The notes under the pieces: model-generated
The model's database searches: none
What the model was told of the DNA's origin: nothing
What the model saw: only the letters and a program-made list of their open reading frames with translations
In this document: positions 44,995-53,444 of the stretch, in pieces
Layout: each line of letters opens with the position of its first letter
How positions within the stretch are numbered: the first letter of the stretch is position 1
From: Deltaproteobacteria bacterium
Lineage (GTDB): Bacteria; Myxococcota_A; Polyangia; JACPQR01
DNA length: 61,089 nt
NCBI GenBank assembly: GCA_016190375.1
Contig: JACPQR010000061.1
Coordinates: 1 to 61,089, forward strand
Reading direction: 5' to 3'
Made by a program: the position numbers and the translations under genes

Positions 44995-46771
44995 GGAAGG
45001 GTTCCTCCTCCTCCACTGCGGCGTCCCCGGGAGGGAGCTTCTCCATCCTCTCGGGCGCCGAGACGCCGAGAAGACCCAGCGCGTCGGCGAAGACCCGGCG
45101 GATCGCCGCGACCCACGCGAGGCGCCCCCGCGTCTTCTCCCAGTCCCAGCTCGCCCGCCAGTCGCCGACGCGCTGCGAGCGCTGGGGCAGGATCGTGTCG
45201 CGGTGCACCTTCTGCAGGCGCGTGAAGTAGCTGGCGAACGACTGCGCGAGCTCCTGGATGTAGAAGACGACGCGATGCGGCTCGCGCGCGCGCGCCGCAT
45301 CGGCGATCAAGTCAGGGTATTCCGCCAGCTTGCCGATGACCTCGCGCTCCTCGGCGCCGAGCCGCGCGACCGCGACCTCGCCCGGCGGGGCCATGTCGAT
45401 CTCCAGCTCCGCCGCGCGTCGCAGGATGCTGCACAGGCGCGCGTGGGCGTACTGGATGTAGTAGACGGGGTTGTCCAGGCTCTGCTTCTTCGCGAGGTCG
45501 ATGTCGAGCTCGAGCTGGCTGTCGCTGCGGCGCATGAGGAAGAAGAAGCGGCAGGCGTCCCGCCCGATCTCGTCGACGACGCCCCTGAGCTCGATGAACG
45601 TCCCGGCCCGCTTCGACTGGACCACGGCCTCGCCGCTGCGCGTCACCGACACCATCTGCACGAGGACGACCTCGAACGCTGCGGGGTCCTTGCCCAGCGC
45701 CCGGAGCGCGAGCTTCATCCTGAGGACGTGCCCGTGGTGGTCGGCGCCCCAGACGTCGATGAGCCGCTCGAAGCCACGCTCGAGCTTGTGGCCGTGATAC
45801 GGGACGTCGGTCCCGAAGTAGGTGAGGTCGCCCGAGGACTTGACGAGCACGCGGTCCTTCTCGTCGCCGAGCTGCTTGGTCCTGAGGAACACCGCTCCGT
45901 CCGGATCGGCCGAGACGAGCGGCGTTCCGTCGGCGGCGCGCCTCGAGCGCAGGTCCGCGAGGATCCGGTCGACCGTGCCGTCCTCGACGAGGCCGCGCTC
46001 CGAGATCCACGTGTCGAAGCGGACGCCCAGAGCCTCGAGGTCGTCCTTGATCCAGGCCTTGATCCGCTCCTCGCCGAACGACACGAAGAACGGGTCCGAC
46101 GTCGGCAGGCCGGCGTGCTTGGGCCCATCCCGCTCCACCAGCGCGCGCGCGATCTCGGCGATGTACTCGCCCCGATACCAGTTCTCGTCGCTCGGCGCCG
46201 AGGCCTCGAGGTCCAGCGCCTGGCGGTACCGGTACGCGACCGACTCGCCGAGCAGCCGCACCTGGTTGCCCCGGTCGTTCCAGTAGTACTCGGCGCTCGC
46301 CTCGTGCCCCGCGGCGCGAAGGAGCGAGACGAGCGCGTCGCCGACGATGGCGCCGCGGCCGTGGCCCACGTGGAGCGGGCCCGTCGGGTTCGCGCTGACG
46401 AACTCGACCAGGACCTTCTCGGGCCGGGCCGGGGTCGGCCTCAGCGCGCCCGGGCGGCCCTCGAGGATCGAGATCAGCGTCTCGCCCCAGAGACCCTCCG
46501 CCAGGCGCAGGTTGATGAAGCCTGGCCCGGCGACCTCGGCCTTGGCGATCACGCGGTCGTCGACCAGCCGGTCGGCGATGGCCTGCGCCAGCTCTCGCGG
46601 CGGCCGACCCGCTGCCTTGGCGAGCGCCAGCGCCACGTTCGTGGCGTAGTCCCCGTGCTCGGGCCGCTTGGGGCGCTCGACGGGGAGGTCCGCGGGGACG
46701 GAGGGCAGAAGGCCCTCTGCGACCATGGCGGAAAGAATGTTACGCAATCTCTGGATGACGCGGGCCCGCAT
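44987..46771 (-). CDS. argS: Arginyl-tRNA synthetase
   Basis: This class I enzyme charges tRNA-Arg in the cytoplasm. It has 594 residues from the ATG at 46771; an upstream ATG at 46819 adds 16 residues unlike the family. An N-terminal Add-1 domain is followed by FVSANPTGPLHVGHGRGA with the HIGH-type box at 134-137. In place of KMSK there is VQSKRAG, found in a known branch of ArgRS. The anticodon-binding DALR domain ends the protein, with LGVSAPERMEKLPP at its end. It is transcribed divergently from nuoA. Confidence 0.95.
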   Translation of the reverse strand: MRARVIQRLRNILSAMVAEGLLPSVPADLPVERPKRPEHGDYATNVALALAKAAGRPPRELAQAIADRLVDDRVIAKAEVAGPGFINLRLAEGLWGETLISILEGRPGALRPTPARPEKVLVEFVSANPTGPLHVGHGRGAIVGDALVSLLRAAGHEASAEYYWNDRGNQVRLLGESVAYRYRQALDLEASAPSDENWYRGEYIAEIARALVERDGPKHAGLPTSDPFFVSFGEERIKAWIKDDLEALGVRFDTWISERGLVEDGTVDRILADLRSRRAADGTPLVSADPDGAVFLRTKQLGDEKDRVLVKSSGDLTYFGTDVPYHGHKLERGFERLIDVWGADHHGHVLRMKLALRALGKDPAAFEVVLVQMVSVTRSGEAVVQSKRAGTFIELRGVVDEIGRDACRFFFLMRRSDSQLELDIDLAKKQSLDNPVYYIQYAHARLCSILRRAAELEIDMAPPGEVAVARLGAEEREVIGKLAEYPDLIADAARAREPHRVVFYIQELAQSFASYFTRLQKVHRDTILPQRSQRVGDWRASWDWEKTRGRLAWVAAIRRVFADALGLLGVSAPERMEKLPPGDAAVEEEEPFRA

Positions 46772-46863
46772 GGGTGACAGGTGCCAATCCGACGTACCGC
46801 AACGAAGCCGATCGGTCAATTTTGCGGCGTGATTTCGCGGTCTTTCCGCCGCTGGCCTTTCGC

Positions 46864-46892
46864 TTGACGCTCAGGGGCGTTTTCCCTAGATT
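46864..46892 (+). promoter_or_regulatory. Sigma70-type promoter of the nuo operon
   Basis: TTGACG (46864-46869) and TAGATT (46887-46892) are separated by exactly 17 nt. The leader is about 55 nt, with a GAGGAG ribosome site at 46944-46949 just before the nuoA ATG (46953). The region 46772-46952 is shared with the divergent argS gene. Confidence 0.65.
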
Positions 46893-46952
46893 CGCCGCGG
46901 AACCGTTTGAAATCCCGACAGGTTGGGTGTAGCAAGCGCCTGCGAGGAGTGA

Positions 46953-47423
46953 ATGCTCACCGCCTACGCCACGGTCGCCATCTTCTTCGTCGTAGCCGCC
47001 GGGTTCGTCCTGGTCTCGCTCGCGGCGGGGAAGCTCATCCGTCCGAAGCCCAACAAGGTCGCGACCGACGAGACGTACGAGTGTGGTGAGGCGCCCGTCA
47101 GCCAGGCGTGGTTCAACTTCAACCCCCGTTTCTACATCGTCACGCTGATCTTCATCGTCTTCGACGTCGAGATCGCCTTCATCTATCCCGTCGCCGTGGT
47201 GTTCAGGAGATGGGTGAGCGCCGGCTGGGGCCTGTTCGCGGCGGTCGAGATCGCGCTGTTCATGCTGATCCTCGCGGTCGGGCTCGTGTACGTCTGGCGC
47301 AAGGGCGACCTCGAGTGGCTGCGCGGCACCAAGAAGGTGGAAGAGAGCCCGTTCGTCGAGCCCGTCCGGGTGGTCCCACGGGCCCCCGAGCCGGGCGAGC
47401 CCGCCGCCGAAGAGGCGGCGTGA
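46953..47423 (+). CDS. nuoA: NADH-quinone oxidoreductase subunit A
   Basis: This small membrane subunit of complex I has 156 residues and three transmembrane helices (about 4-26, 65-88, 97-118). The conserved first loop is [21 protein letters not shown], with FDVEIAF in the second helix. The C-terminus (121-156) is longer than usual and acidic/Pro-rich. The NuoA loop helps form the quinone chamber with NuoH, NuoD and NuoB. It is the first gene of the operon; nuoB follows after 11 nt. Confidence 0.96.
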   Translation: MLTAYATVAIFFVVAAGFVLVSLAAGKLIRPKPNKVATDETYECGEAPVSQAWFNFNPRFYIVTLIFIVFDVEIAFIYPVAVVFRRWVSAGWGLFAAVEIALFMLILAVGLVYVWRKGDLEWLRGTKKVEESPFVEPVRVVPRAPEPGEPAAEEAA

Positions 47424-47434
47424 GGAGCCAGGCG

Positions 47435-47953
47435 ATGTCATCGGCCACCGAGAAGCGCTACGCGGACGACGGCGGCAGCGTCCTGACGACGCGCGTCGAC
47501 CAGATGGTCAACTGGCTGCTCAACTGGGGCCGGGCGAACTCGGTCTGGTTCCTGCTCTTCGGCCTCGCCTGCTGCGCGATCGAGCTGATGCAGACCGGCG
47601 GACCGCGGGCCGACTTCGAGCGCTTCGGCACCGCGCCGCGCCCCTCGCCCCGGGCGAGCGATCTCATCATCGTCGCCGGCACGCTCACGTACAAGATGGC
47701 CCTGCGCGTCAAGCGCCTGTACGACCAGATGGCCGCGCCCAAGTACGTCATCTCGATGGGGAGCTGCTCGAACTGCGGGGGGCTGTTCCAGTACGCCTAC
47801 TCGGTCTGCAAGGGCGTCGACCAGATCATCCCCGTCGACGTCTACGTCCCCGGATGCCCGCCCCGCCCCGAGGCGCTCCTCGAGGGCATGCTGAAGATCC
47901 AGCAGCAGATCAAGGCAGAGAAGTTCCTCCAGGCCCGCTACGGCGTGGCCTGA
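47435..47953 (+). CDS. nuoB: NADH-quinone oxidoreductase subunit B
   Basis: This subunit of the peripheral arm has 172 residues and holds cluster N2, the last Fe-S centre before quinone. Cluster ligands are the tandem pair Cys46-Cys47 (GLACCAIE), Cys111 (GSCSNCGG) and Cys141 (PGCPPRPE), all present. Length is typical. It lies between nuoA and nuoC. Confidence 0.97.
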   Translation: MSSATEKRYADDGGSVLTTRVDQMVNWLLNWGRANSVWFLLFGLACCAIELMQTGGPRADFERFGTAPRPSPRASDLIIVAGTLTYKMALRVKRLYDQMAAPKYVISMGSCSNCGGLFQYAYSVCKGVDQIIPVDVYVPGCPPRPEALLEGMLKIQQQIKAEKFLQARYGVA

Positions 47954-47965
47954 GCCAGAGACCCC

Positions 47966-48493
47966 ATGACCCCCCAGGAGATCTTCGACAAGCTCGCGGC
48001 CCGGTTCGGCGCCGCCGTCTCCGACTTCCACGCGGACGCCAAGGACCCGTGGTGCATCGTGCGCGCGGAGGCGCTCCTCGAGGCGGCGAGCTGGCTCCGG
48101 GACGAGCCCGAGATGCGCTTCGACTTCCTGCAGAACCTGACGGGCGTCGACTACCCGAAGGAAGGCAAGATCGCCGTCGTCTACCACCTGTTCTCGTATC
48201 CGAACCGCCACGCCTTCCAGTTCAAGGTGATGGCCGACCGGCAGGACCCGCTGGTCCCGAGCCTCTACCCGATCTGGAGAGTGGCCGGCTGGCACGAGCG
48301 CGAGTGCTACGACCTGCTCGGCGTCTTCTTCGACGGGCACCCCGACCTCCGCAGGCTCCTCCTGCCGGACGACTGGGTCGGGCACCCGCTGCGCAAGGAC
48401 TACGCCGAGGCCGAGCACTACCACGGCATTCCCACGACCCGTCCGAACCCGATCGATCTGTTCCAGGTCTCCAAGAAGGGAGCGGCGTCGTGA
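47966..48493 (+). CDS. nuoC: NADH-quinone oxidoreductase subunit C
   Basis: The protein has 175 residues, the peripheral-arm subunit homologous to the mitochondrial 30 kDa protein. The signature is [20 protein letters not shown] followed by [18 protein letters not shown]. It is not fused to NuoD, unlike in E. coli. The stop overlaps the nuoD GTG start (GTGA). Confidence 0.96.
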   Translation: MTPQEIFDKLAARFGAAVSDFHADAKDPWCIVRAEALLEAASWLRDEPEMRFDFLQNLTGVDYPKEGKIAVVYHLFSYPNRHAFQFKVMADRQDPLVPSLYPIWRVAGWHERECYDLLGVFFDGHPDLRRLLLPDDWVGHPLRKDYAEAEHYHGIPTTRPNPIDLFQVSKKGAAS

Positions 48494-49632
48494 CCTCGGG
48501 CATCGAGTTCGTCAACGCGCAGGACGACGAGATGGTCCTGAACATGGGGCCGCACCACCCGTCCACACACGGGGTGTTGAGGTTCGTGGTCCACACGGAC
48601 GGCGAGATCATCCGCAAGGCGGTCCCGGACGTCGGCTACCTGCACCGCTCGATCGAGAAGATCGCCGAGCGCTGCACCTACCAGGGCTTCATGCCGTACA
48701 CGGACCGGGTGGACTACCTGGCCGCGATGTTCGCGAACGAGGTCTGGGCGGCCGCCTGCGAGAAGCTGATGGACGTGAAGGTCCCCAAGCGAGCCCGGTA
48801 CCTCAGGGTGATCTCCTGCGAGCTCAACCGCATCGCCTCTCACATGATCGCGCTCGGCGCGATGGCCATGGACGTCGGCGCCATGACGCCGTTCCCCCAC
48901 TGTCTGAGGGAGCGCGAGTACATCAACGACTTCATCGAGGAGCTCTGCGGCGCGCGGCTCACGTACAACTACCACCGCATCGGCGGGGTCTCGTTCGACA
49001 TGCCCCCGGGGTGGCGCGACAAGGTGCTGTTCTGGGCCGACCACTTCCTGCCCACGATGGACGAGATCGACCGGCTGATCACGTTCAACGAGATCTACGT
49101 CAAGAGGCTGGCGAACGTCTGCACGGTCCCGCTGGCGGAGGCGGTCCAGTACGGCCTCGTGGGCCCAAACTTGCGTGCCTCGGGCCTGAAGTGGGACCTT
49201 CGGCGGGATGATGCCTACTCGGTCTACCCGGAGCTCGAGTTCGAGGTCCCCGTCGGCACGGGCCGGATGGGCGCGGTCGGCGACTCGTGGGATCGATTCT
49301 GGGTGCGCGTCGAGGAGTGCCGCCAGAGCGCCTGGATCGTCAAGCGTGCGCTCGACGAGATCGAGAAGCACCCCGAGGGCGAGATCCTCGGCGAGCTGCC
49401 GCGCAAGATGCGCCCGACCGGAGAGGCCTACGCACGGATCGAGAGCGCCCGCGGCGACATGGGGTGCTACGTCGTGGCCGACGGCAAAGAGGAGTGTTAC
49501 CGGGCCCGCTTCCGCACGGGGTCCTTCAACGCGATGAGCCTGATCGAGGAGAAGAGTAGGGGAATCATGATCGCCGACCTGGTGGCCTTCATCGCCAGCC
49601 TCGACGTCGTGGCACCCGAAATCGACCGATGA
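48490..49632 (+). CDS. nuoD: NADH-quinone oxidoreductase subunit D
   Basis: The protein has 380 residues, the 49 kDa-type subunit lining the quinone pocket. The N-terminal PHHPSTHGV loop contains the His implicated in quinone binding, and [10 protein letters not shown] and the C-terminal FNAMSLIEE match the family. It starts at GTG, overlapping nuoC by 4 nt, and its stop overlaps the next ATG (ATGA). It is directly followed not by nuoE but by a Cys-rich lipoprotein gene. Confidence 0.96.
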   Translation: MTSGIEFVNAQDDEMVLNMGPHHPSTHGVLRFVVHTDGEIIRKAVPDVGYLHRSIEKIAERCTYQGFMPYTDRVDYLAAMFANEVWAAACEKLMDVKVPKRARYLRVISCELNRIASHMIALGAMAMDVGAMTPFPHCLREREYINDFIEELCGARLTYNYHRIGGVSFDMPPGWRDKVLFWADHFLPTMDEIDRLITFNEIYVKRLANVCTVPLAEAVQYGLVGPNLRASGLKWDLRRDDAYSVYPELEFEVPVGTGRMGAVGDSWDRFWVRVEECRQSAWIVKRALDEIEKHPEGEILGELPRKMRPTGEAYARIESARGDMGCYVVADGKEECYRARFRTGSFNAMSLIEEKSRGIMIADLVAFIASLDVVAPEIDR

Positions 49633-49910
49633 CAAAAAGAACGATCTTTCTCGTGCTGGGATTCTGTGGCCTCTTGTGGTCGTGCGGGGGTGACGTCGAC
49701 CCCGGCGCCAGGTGCTCGGCCGACGACGAATGCGCCGACGACCAGGAGTGCACGCCGATAGCGTTCGGCTGCCTCGACTCGGCGGCCTGCGCGTCGACCT
49801 GCGAGCTGACCTGCGCCACCGACGACGACTGCGGCGGCGATCAGGAGTGCACGAACCGCAACGGGCACCTGATCTGCGCCGAGCTCGACCCGGAGCATCC
49901 CGGCGCATGA
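49629..49910 (+). CDS. Cys-rich lipoprotein encoded inside the nuo operon
   Basis: The protein has 93 residues. The signal peptide ends in a lipobox LLWSC (Cys19), so it should be an envelope lipoprotein. The mature part is acidic with ten further Cys in a repeated pattern ([26 protein letters not shown]), as in myxobacterial disulfide-rich proteins. It shares ATGA overlaps with both nuoD and the nuoH fusion gene, so it is translated in step with complex I. No known complex I accessory subunit has this form. Whether it binds the complex is inference. Confidence 0.8.
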   Translation: MTKRTIFLVLGFCGLLWSCGGDVDPGARCSADDECADDQECTPIAFGCLDSAACASTCELTCATDDDCGGDQECTNRNGHLICAELDPEHPGA

Positions 49911-51793
49911 AGCGAGTCCTGGCGCTGGTCCTCCTCGCGGCGGGTTGCGGCGGACGCAACCGCGGCGAGGACCTGCTCTTCGTGATCGACGTGAGCCCCC
50001 GCTCCGTCGAGCTCGGGGACCACTGCCAGATACTCGGCGACGGCTTCCCGGTCGGCAAGACCGCCGAGGTGACCTTCGAGGGCACGCGCACCGTCCCCGG
50101 AAAGGCGCCCGAGCGGAGCTGGTCGACGACCGTCCAGGCCACGGCCGTCTCGGGGGAGCAGGTCGAGTTCACGCTCACCGACGCGGTGCTCGCGAAGTTC
50201 GGCAACGACCACGTGACCTTCGAGGGCGACGTCGAGGTCTCGTTCCGGGCGAGCGACCTGGAGGTCAAGGGCGAGATCGAGGACGTCCGGCTCGATTTCC
50301 ACGCTCCGACGGCGAACCGGCTCGCGGCGCGGCTCGGCCGGGAGGCCGCGGCGAAGGACGCGCTCGTCTACATGGGCATCGTGCCGACCCGCCAGCCGCC
50401 GGAGTCGGGCGGCATCCAGGTCGAGCGGCTCGAGCGCACAGGGCGCGCCGAGGAGGCGGGCGTGAAGGTCGGCGACGTCATCGTCGGCCTGGGCGGGCAG
50501 ACGATCGCGAGCCTGTCGGACCTCGTACCGGCGGGCGGCTCCGAGCGTGAGCAGATCGAGGTGGTCCGCGCCGGTACGACGGAGCGTCTGACGCTCGACG
50601 TGGACTTCTCGGAGTACAAGCCGAGGATTCCGCCGGACGTCGTCGGGGCGATCGTGCTGGTCGTCATCGCGACGATCGCGCTCCTCCTCTTCCTCGCGCC
50701 GACCGCCGGCGTCATCACGTGGGTCGAGCGGCGCGTCTGGGCCAGGATGCAGTCCCGCGTCGGCCCCAATCGCGTCGGCCCGCAGGGCTTCTTGCAGTGG
50801 CTCGCCGACGGCATCAAGGCCATCACCAAGGAGGACGTGGTCCCCAAGGAAGCGGACGGGACCATGTTCCGGCTCGCGCCGTACCTCGTCTTCATGGGCG
50901 TCGCGGCGACCTTCGTCATCATGCCGTTCGGCCAGTTCGTCATCCCCGCGGACCTCGACATCGGGATCCTCTACGCGGTGGCGGTCACGGCCTACGTCAC
51001 GATCGGGCTGATGATGGGCGGCTGGGCATCGAACAACAAGTGGTCGCTGCTCGGCGGGATCCGCTCGGCGGCGCAGATCGTGAGCTACGAGATCCCCGCG
51101 GCGATCGCCATCGTGTGCGTGGTGATGATCACCGGGACCCTGCGGATGCAGGGCATCGTCCAGGCCCAGGGCGGCTGGCCCTGGCAGTGGCTGATCTTCT
51201 CGAGCCCGATGACGTTCGTGCTCTTCTTCCTGTACTTCACCGCCGCGCTCGCCGAGGCGAACCGAACGCCGTTCGACCTGCCCGAGGCCGAGAGCGAGCT
51301 GGTCGCGGGCTACTCGACCGAGTACAGCGGGATGCGGTACCTGTTCTTCTTCTTCGCGGAGTGGGCGAACGTCTTCGTGATGTGCGCCTTCTCGACGACG
51401 CTCTTCCTCGGCGGCTGGCAGCTCCCCGGGGTGAGCCCCGCGCAGCAGGAGGCCTCGACGCTGCTTCAGATCCTGGGTTGCGTCAGCTTCCTCGTGAAGA
51501 GCTGGATCCTGATCTTCGTGGTCATCTGGATCCGTGCGACGCTGCCGAGGATCCGGATCGATCAGATGATGGGCATGTGCTGGAAGGTGCTCGTGCCCGG
51601 CTCGTTCGTGCTGTTCCTGATGACCGGTGCCTGGCTCCTGTGGGACAAGCCCCCGATCGTCGAGACCGTCACCAGCTTGCTGATGTTCGCGATCGGCTGC
51701 GCCATCCTCGTTCAGTTCGGGCGGCGGGTCGTCTACAACTACCGGACCTCGAACCGCGGCATGCAGGCGCTCCGGCTGAGCCCGTTCGCGTGA
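49907..51793 (+). CDS. nuoH: NuoH with N-terminal lipoprotein, Ig-like and PDZ extension
   Basis: The protein has 628 residues against about 330 for ordinary NuoH. Residues 1-14 are a lipoprotein signal (LLAAGC, Cys14). Residues about 25-140 form an IPT/Ig-like beta segment. Residues about 153-235 are a PDZ domain (GIQVERLERTGRAEEAGVK, GDVIVGLGGQ). The NuoH core starts near 245 with eight or nine helices. The conserved cytoplasmic loop WVERRVWARMQSRVGPNRVG begins near 272, and PFDLPEAESELVAGY follows later. NuoH has a periplasmic N-terminus, so a lipid-anchored periplasmic extension is topologically consistent. The stop and the nuoI start are 4 nt apart. Confidence 0.9.
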   Translation: MKRVLALVLLAAGCGGRNRGEDLLFVIDVSPRSVELGDHCQILGDGFPVGKTAEVTFEGTRTVPGKAPERSWSTTVQATAVSGEQVEFTLTDAVLAKFGNDHVTFEGDVEVSFRASDLEVKGEIEDVRLDFHAPTANRLAARLGREAAAKDALVYMGIVPTRQPPESGGIQVERLERTGRAEEAGVKVGDVIVGLGGQTIASLSDLVPAGGSEREQIEVVRAGTTERLTLDVDFSEYKPRIPPDVVGAIVLVVIATIALLLFLAPTAGVITWVERRVWARMQSRVGPNRVGPQGFLQWLADGIKAITKEDVVPKEADGTMFRLAPYLVFMGVAATFVIMPFGQFVIPADLDIGILYAVAVTAYVTIGLMMGGWASNNKWSLLGGIRSAAQIVSYEIPAAIAIVCVVMITGTLRMQGIVQAQGGWPWQWLIFSSPMTFVLFFLYFTAALAEANRTPFDLPEAESELVAGYSTEYSGMRYLFFFFAEWANVFVMCAFSTTLFLGGWQLPGVSPAQQEASTLLQILGCVSFLVKSWILIFVVIWIRATLPRIRIDQMMGMCWKVLVPGSFVLFLMTGAWLLWDKPPIVETVTSLLMFAIGCAILVQFGRRVVYNYRTSNRGMQALRLSPFA

Positions 51794-51797
51794 TGCC

Positions 51798-53264
51798 ATG
51801 AAGCCTCGCGAGTACTTCGCATCGCTGAGGAACGCGGCGACCACCGTCTTCGAGGGGATGGCGGTCACCGCCTCGCACCTGTTCCGCGAGCCGATCACGA
51901 TCCAGTACCCCGACCGGATGGAGCGCCCGCTGCCCGAGATGCTGCCCATGCGGTACCGGGGGCTGCTCGAGGTGCAGATGGACATCTGCACCGGCTGCAA
52001 GAGGTGCGAGAAGTCCTGCCCGATCGACTGCATCGCGATCGACCTCGAGAAGATCGATACCGGCGGCCCCAAGAAAGAGACGGTGACGACGCGCTTCGAC
52101 ATCGACATGGGCAAGTGCATGTACTGCGGCCTGTGCGTCGAGGCTTGCGTGGCCGAGTCGACCGGCGCGATCCGGCATACGCGCGAGTTCGAGGCGGCCG
52201 CGTCGACGCTCGACGGGCTCCTGTTCCGCTTCATCCAGCCGGGGCAGCACTTCCCTCTCTACAAGCCTCCGAAGGACGACTCGTTCATCCCCGTCGGCGA
52301 GTACGGCCCGCACGCGCGCGAGGCGCGCGAGCGCGCGCTGCGCGACAACCACGCGCCCCTCGAGAAGCTGCGCGAGGCGTGGCACATCGAGCACGCGAAG
52401 GCGGCGAAAGAGAAGAAGAAGGCGGCCGCCGCGGGCGCGACGAAGCCTGCCGCCGGTCCCGACCCGGCCAAGGTCGCGGAGATCAAGAAGCAGGTCGAGG
52501 GCGTCAAGCCTGGTTCGAAGGCCGCCCTGCCCGAGTACACCGCGGTCCCGGGCGTCGAGGCGCCGCCGGTGATCGAGAAGTTCGCGCGGCTCCTGGAGAC
52601 GCTCACGGCCCAGACCGACTGCGGCTCCTGCCAGTACCCGACCTGCATCGACTACTCGCGCGCGCTCGCCTCCGGCAAGGACGCGGACCCGTCCAAGTGC
52701 GAGCCCGGCGGCGCGGGAGCCACGGCCGACCTCGACGTCGCGGTGGCCGTCTTCCACGATCGGGCACCGGTCGTCGTGCCGAAGGAAACCCTCGCACCGC
52801 CGGCGCCAGCCGCCGCCGAGACCCCCGCGAGCGCGCCGGCAGCGGCGGTGCCCACTGCAGCGCCGCCGGCCGCCACGTCGCCGGTCGCGCCCGCGCCGCC
52901 TGCAGCGGCAGCCACGACGCCGGTCGCGCCCGCGCCGCCTGCGCCGGCCGCCACGTCGCCGGTCGCGCCGCCTGCAGCGGCAGCCACGACGCCGGTCGCG
53001 CCGCCTGCAGCGGCCGTCGCCGCCCCGGTTGATGCGGCCCAGCCGGTCGCGCCCGCGCCGCCTGCAGCGGCCGTCGCCGCCCCGATCGATGCGGCCCAGC
53101 CGGCCACTGCGTCGCCGGCAGCGGCTGCTGTGGCCCCGATCGATGCGGCCCGAACCGCCACCGCCGAGCCGGCGGTTGCGAGCTCGCCGGCCGTCGCGGT
53201 GGAATCGACCGCCAAGACCGAACCAGTCCCGGACGGCGGATCCTCGACGCCGCCCTCGGTGTAG
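51798..53264 (+). CDS. nuoI: NuoI with C-terminal RnfB-type Fe-S domain and Ala/Pro tail
   Basis: The protein has 488 residues against about 160-180 for ordinary NuoI. The core holds two [4Fe-4S] motifs: Cys64, 67, 70, 74 and Cys107, 110, 113, 117. A charged linker (about 180-260) precedes Cys275-x2-Cys278-x4-Cys283-x17-Cys301-EPGG. That spacing and the closing PGG match the Fe-S domain (PF04060) of RnfB and related corrinoid/CO-dehydrogenase proteins, so a third cubane cluster is likely. Residues 315-488 are low-complexity Ala/Pro/Val repeats (e.g. ATSPVAPAPPAA). This is the last gene of the operon; a hairpin follows. Confidence 0.9.
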   Translation: MKPREYFASLRNAATTVFEGMAVTASHLFREPITIQYPDRMERPLPEMLPMRYRGLLEVQMDICTGCKRCEKSCPIDCIAIDLEKIDTGGPKKETVTTRFDIDMGKCMYCGLCVEACVAESTGAIRHTREFEAAASTLDGLLFRFIQPGQHFPLYKPPKDDSFIPVGEYGPHAREARERALRDNHAPLEKLREAWHIEHAKAAKEKKKAAAAGATKPAAGPDPAKVAEIKKQVEGVKPGSKAALPEYTAVPGVEAPPVIEKFARLLETLTAQTDCGSCQYPTCIDYSRALASGKDADPSKCEPGGAGATADLDVAVAVFHDRAPVVVPKETLAPPAPAAAETPASAPAAAVPTAAPPAATSPVAPAPPAAAATTPVAPAPPAPAATSPVAPPAAAATTPVAPPAAAVAAPVDAAQPVAPAPPAAAVAAPIDAAQPATASPAAAAVAPIDAARTATAEPAVASSPAVAVESTAKTEPVPDGGSSTPPSV

Positions 53265-53303
53265 CCAGCGATCGTGGTTGGAGGTCGCTTGCCGGAAGGG
53301 AAT

Positions 53304-53375
53304 GAACAGGAAGGCGGGAAGAGACGAAGGACCCGTTCGACCTCCGCGTCCTCCCTTCTTCGCGTCTTCCTGTTC
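53304..53375 (+). terminator. Hairpin after nuoI, probable end of the nuo transcript
   Basis: GAACAGGAAG (53304-53313) pairs with CTTCCTGTTC (53366-53375). Pairing continues imperfectly inward over a further about 18 bases. It lies 39 nt after the nuoI stop. The right arm is pyrimidine-rich but has no run of T. Marking it as the operon terminator is an inference. Confidence 0.5.
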
Positions 53376-53444
53376 GATCTCCGGATCGTGATTCGTCGGC
53401 GACCGACTGCACCGATTCGTTGCGTTCGGCCCTCGAGAGCCTTC

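Noticed and set aside
46813..46818. TTGACC facing argS considered as its promoter
   Set aside because: The -10 region at 17 nt (TACGTC) matches the consensus poorly.
52833..53150. Ala/Pro repeats at the end of NuoI considered as a sequencing artefact or separate gene
   Set aside because: The frame stays open from the Fe-S core to the stop, with periodic but varied codons. It is treated as a genuine low-complexity tail.
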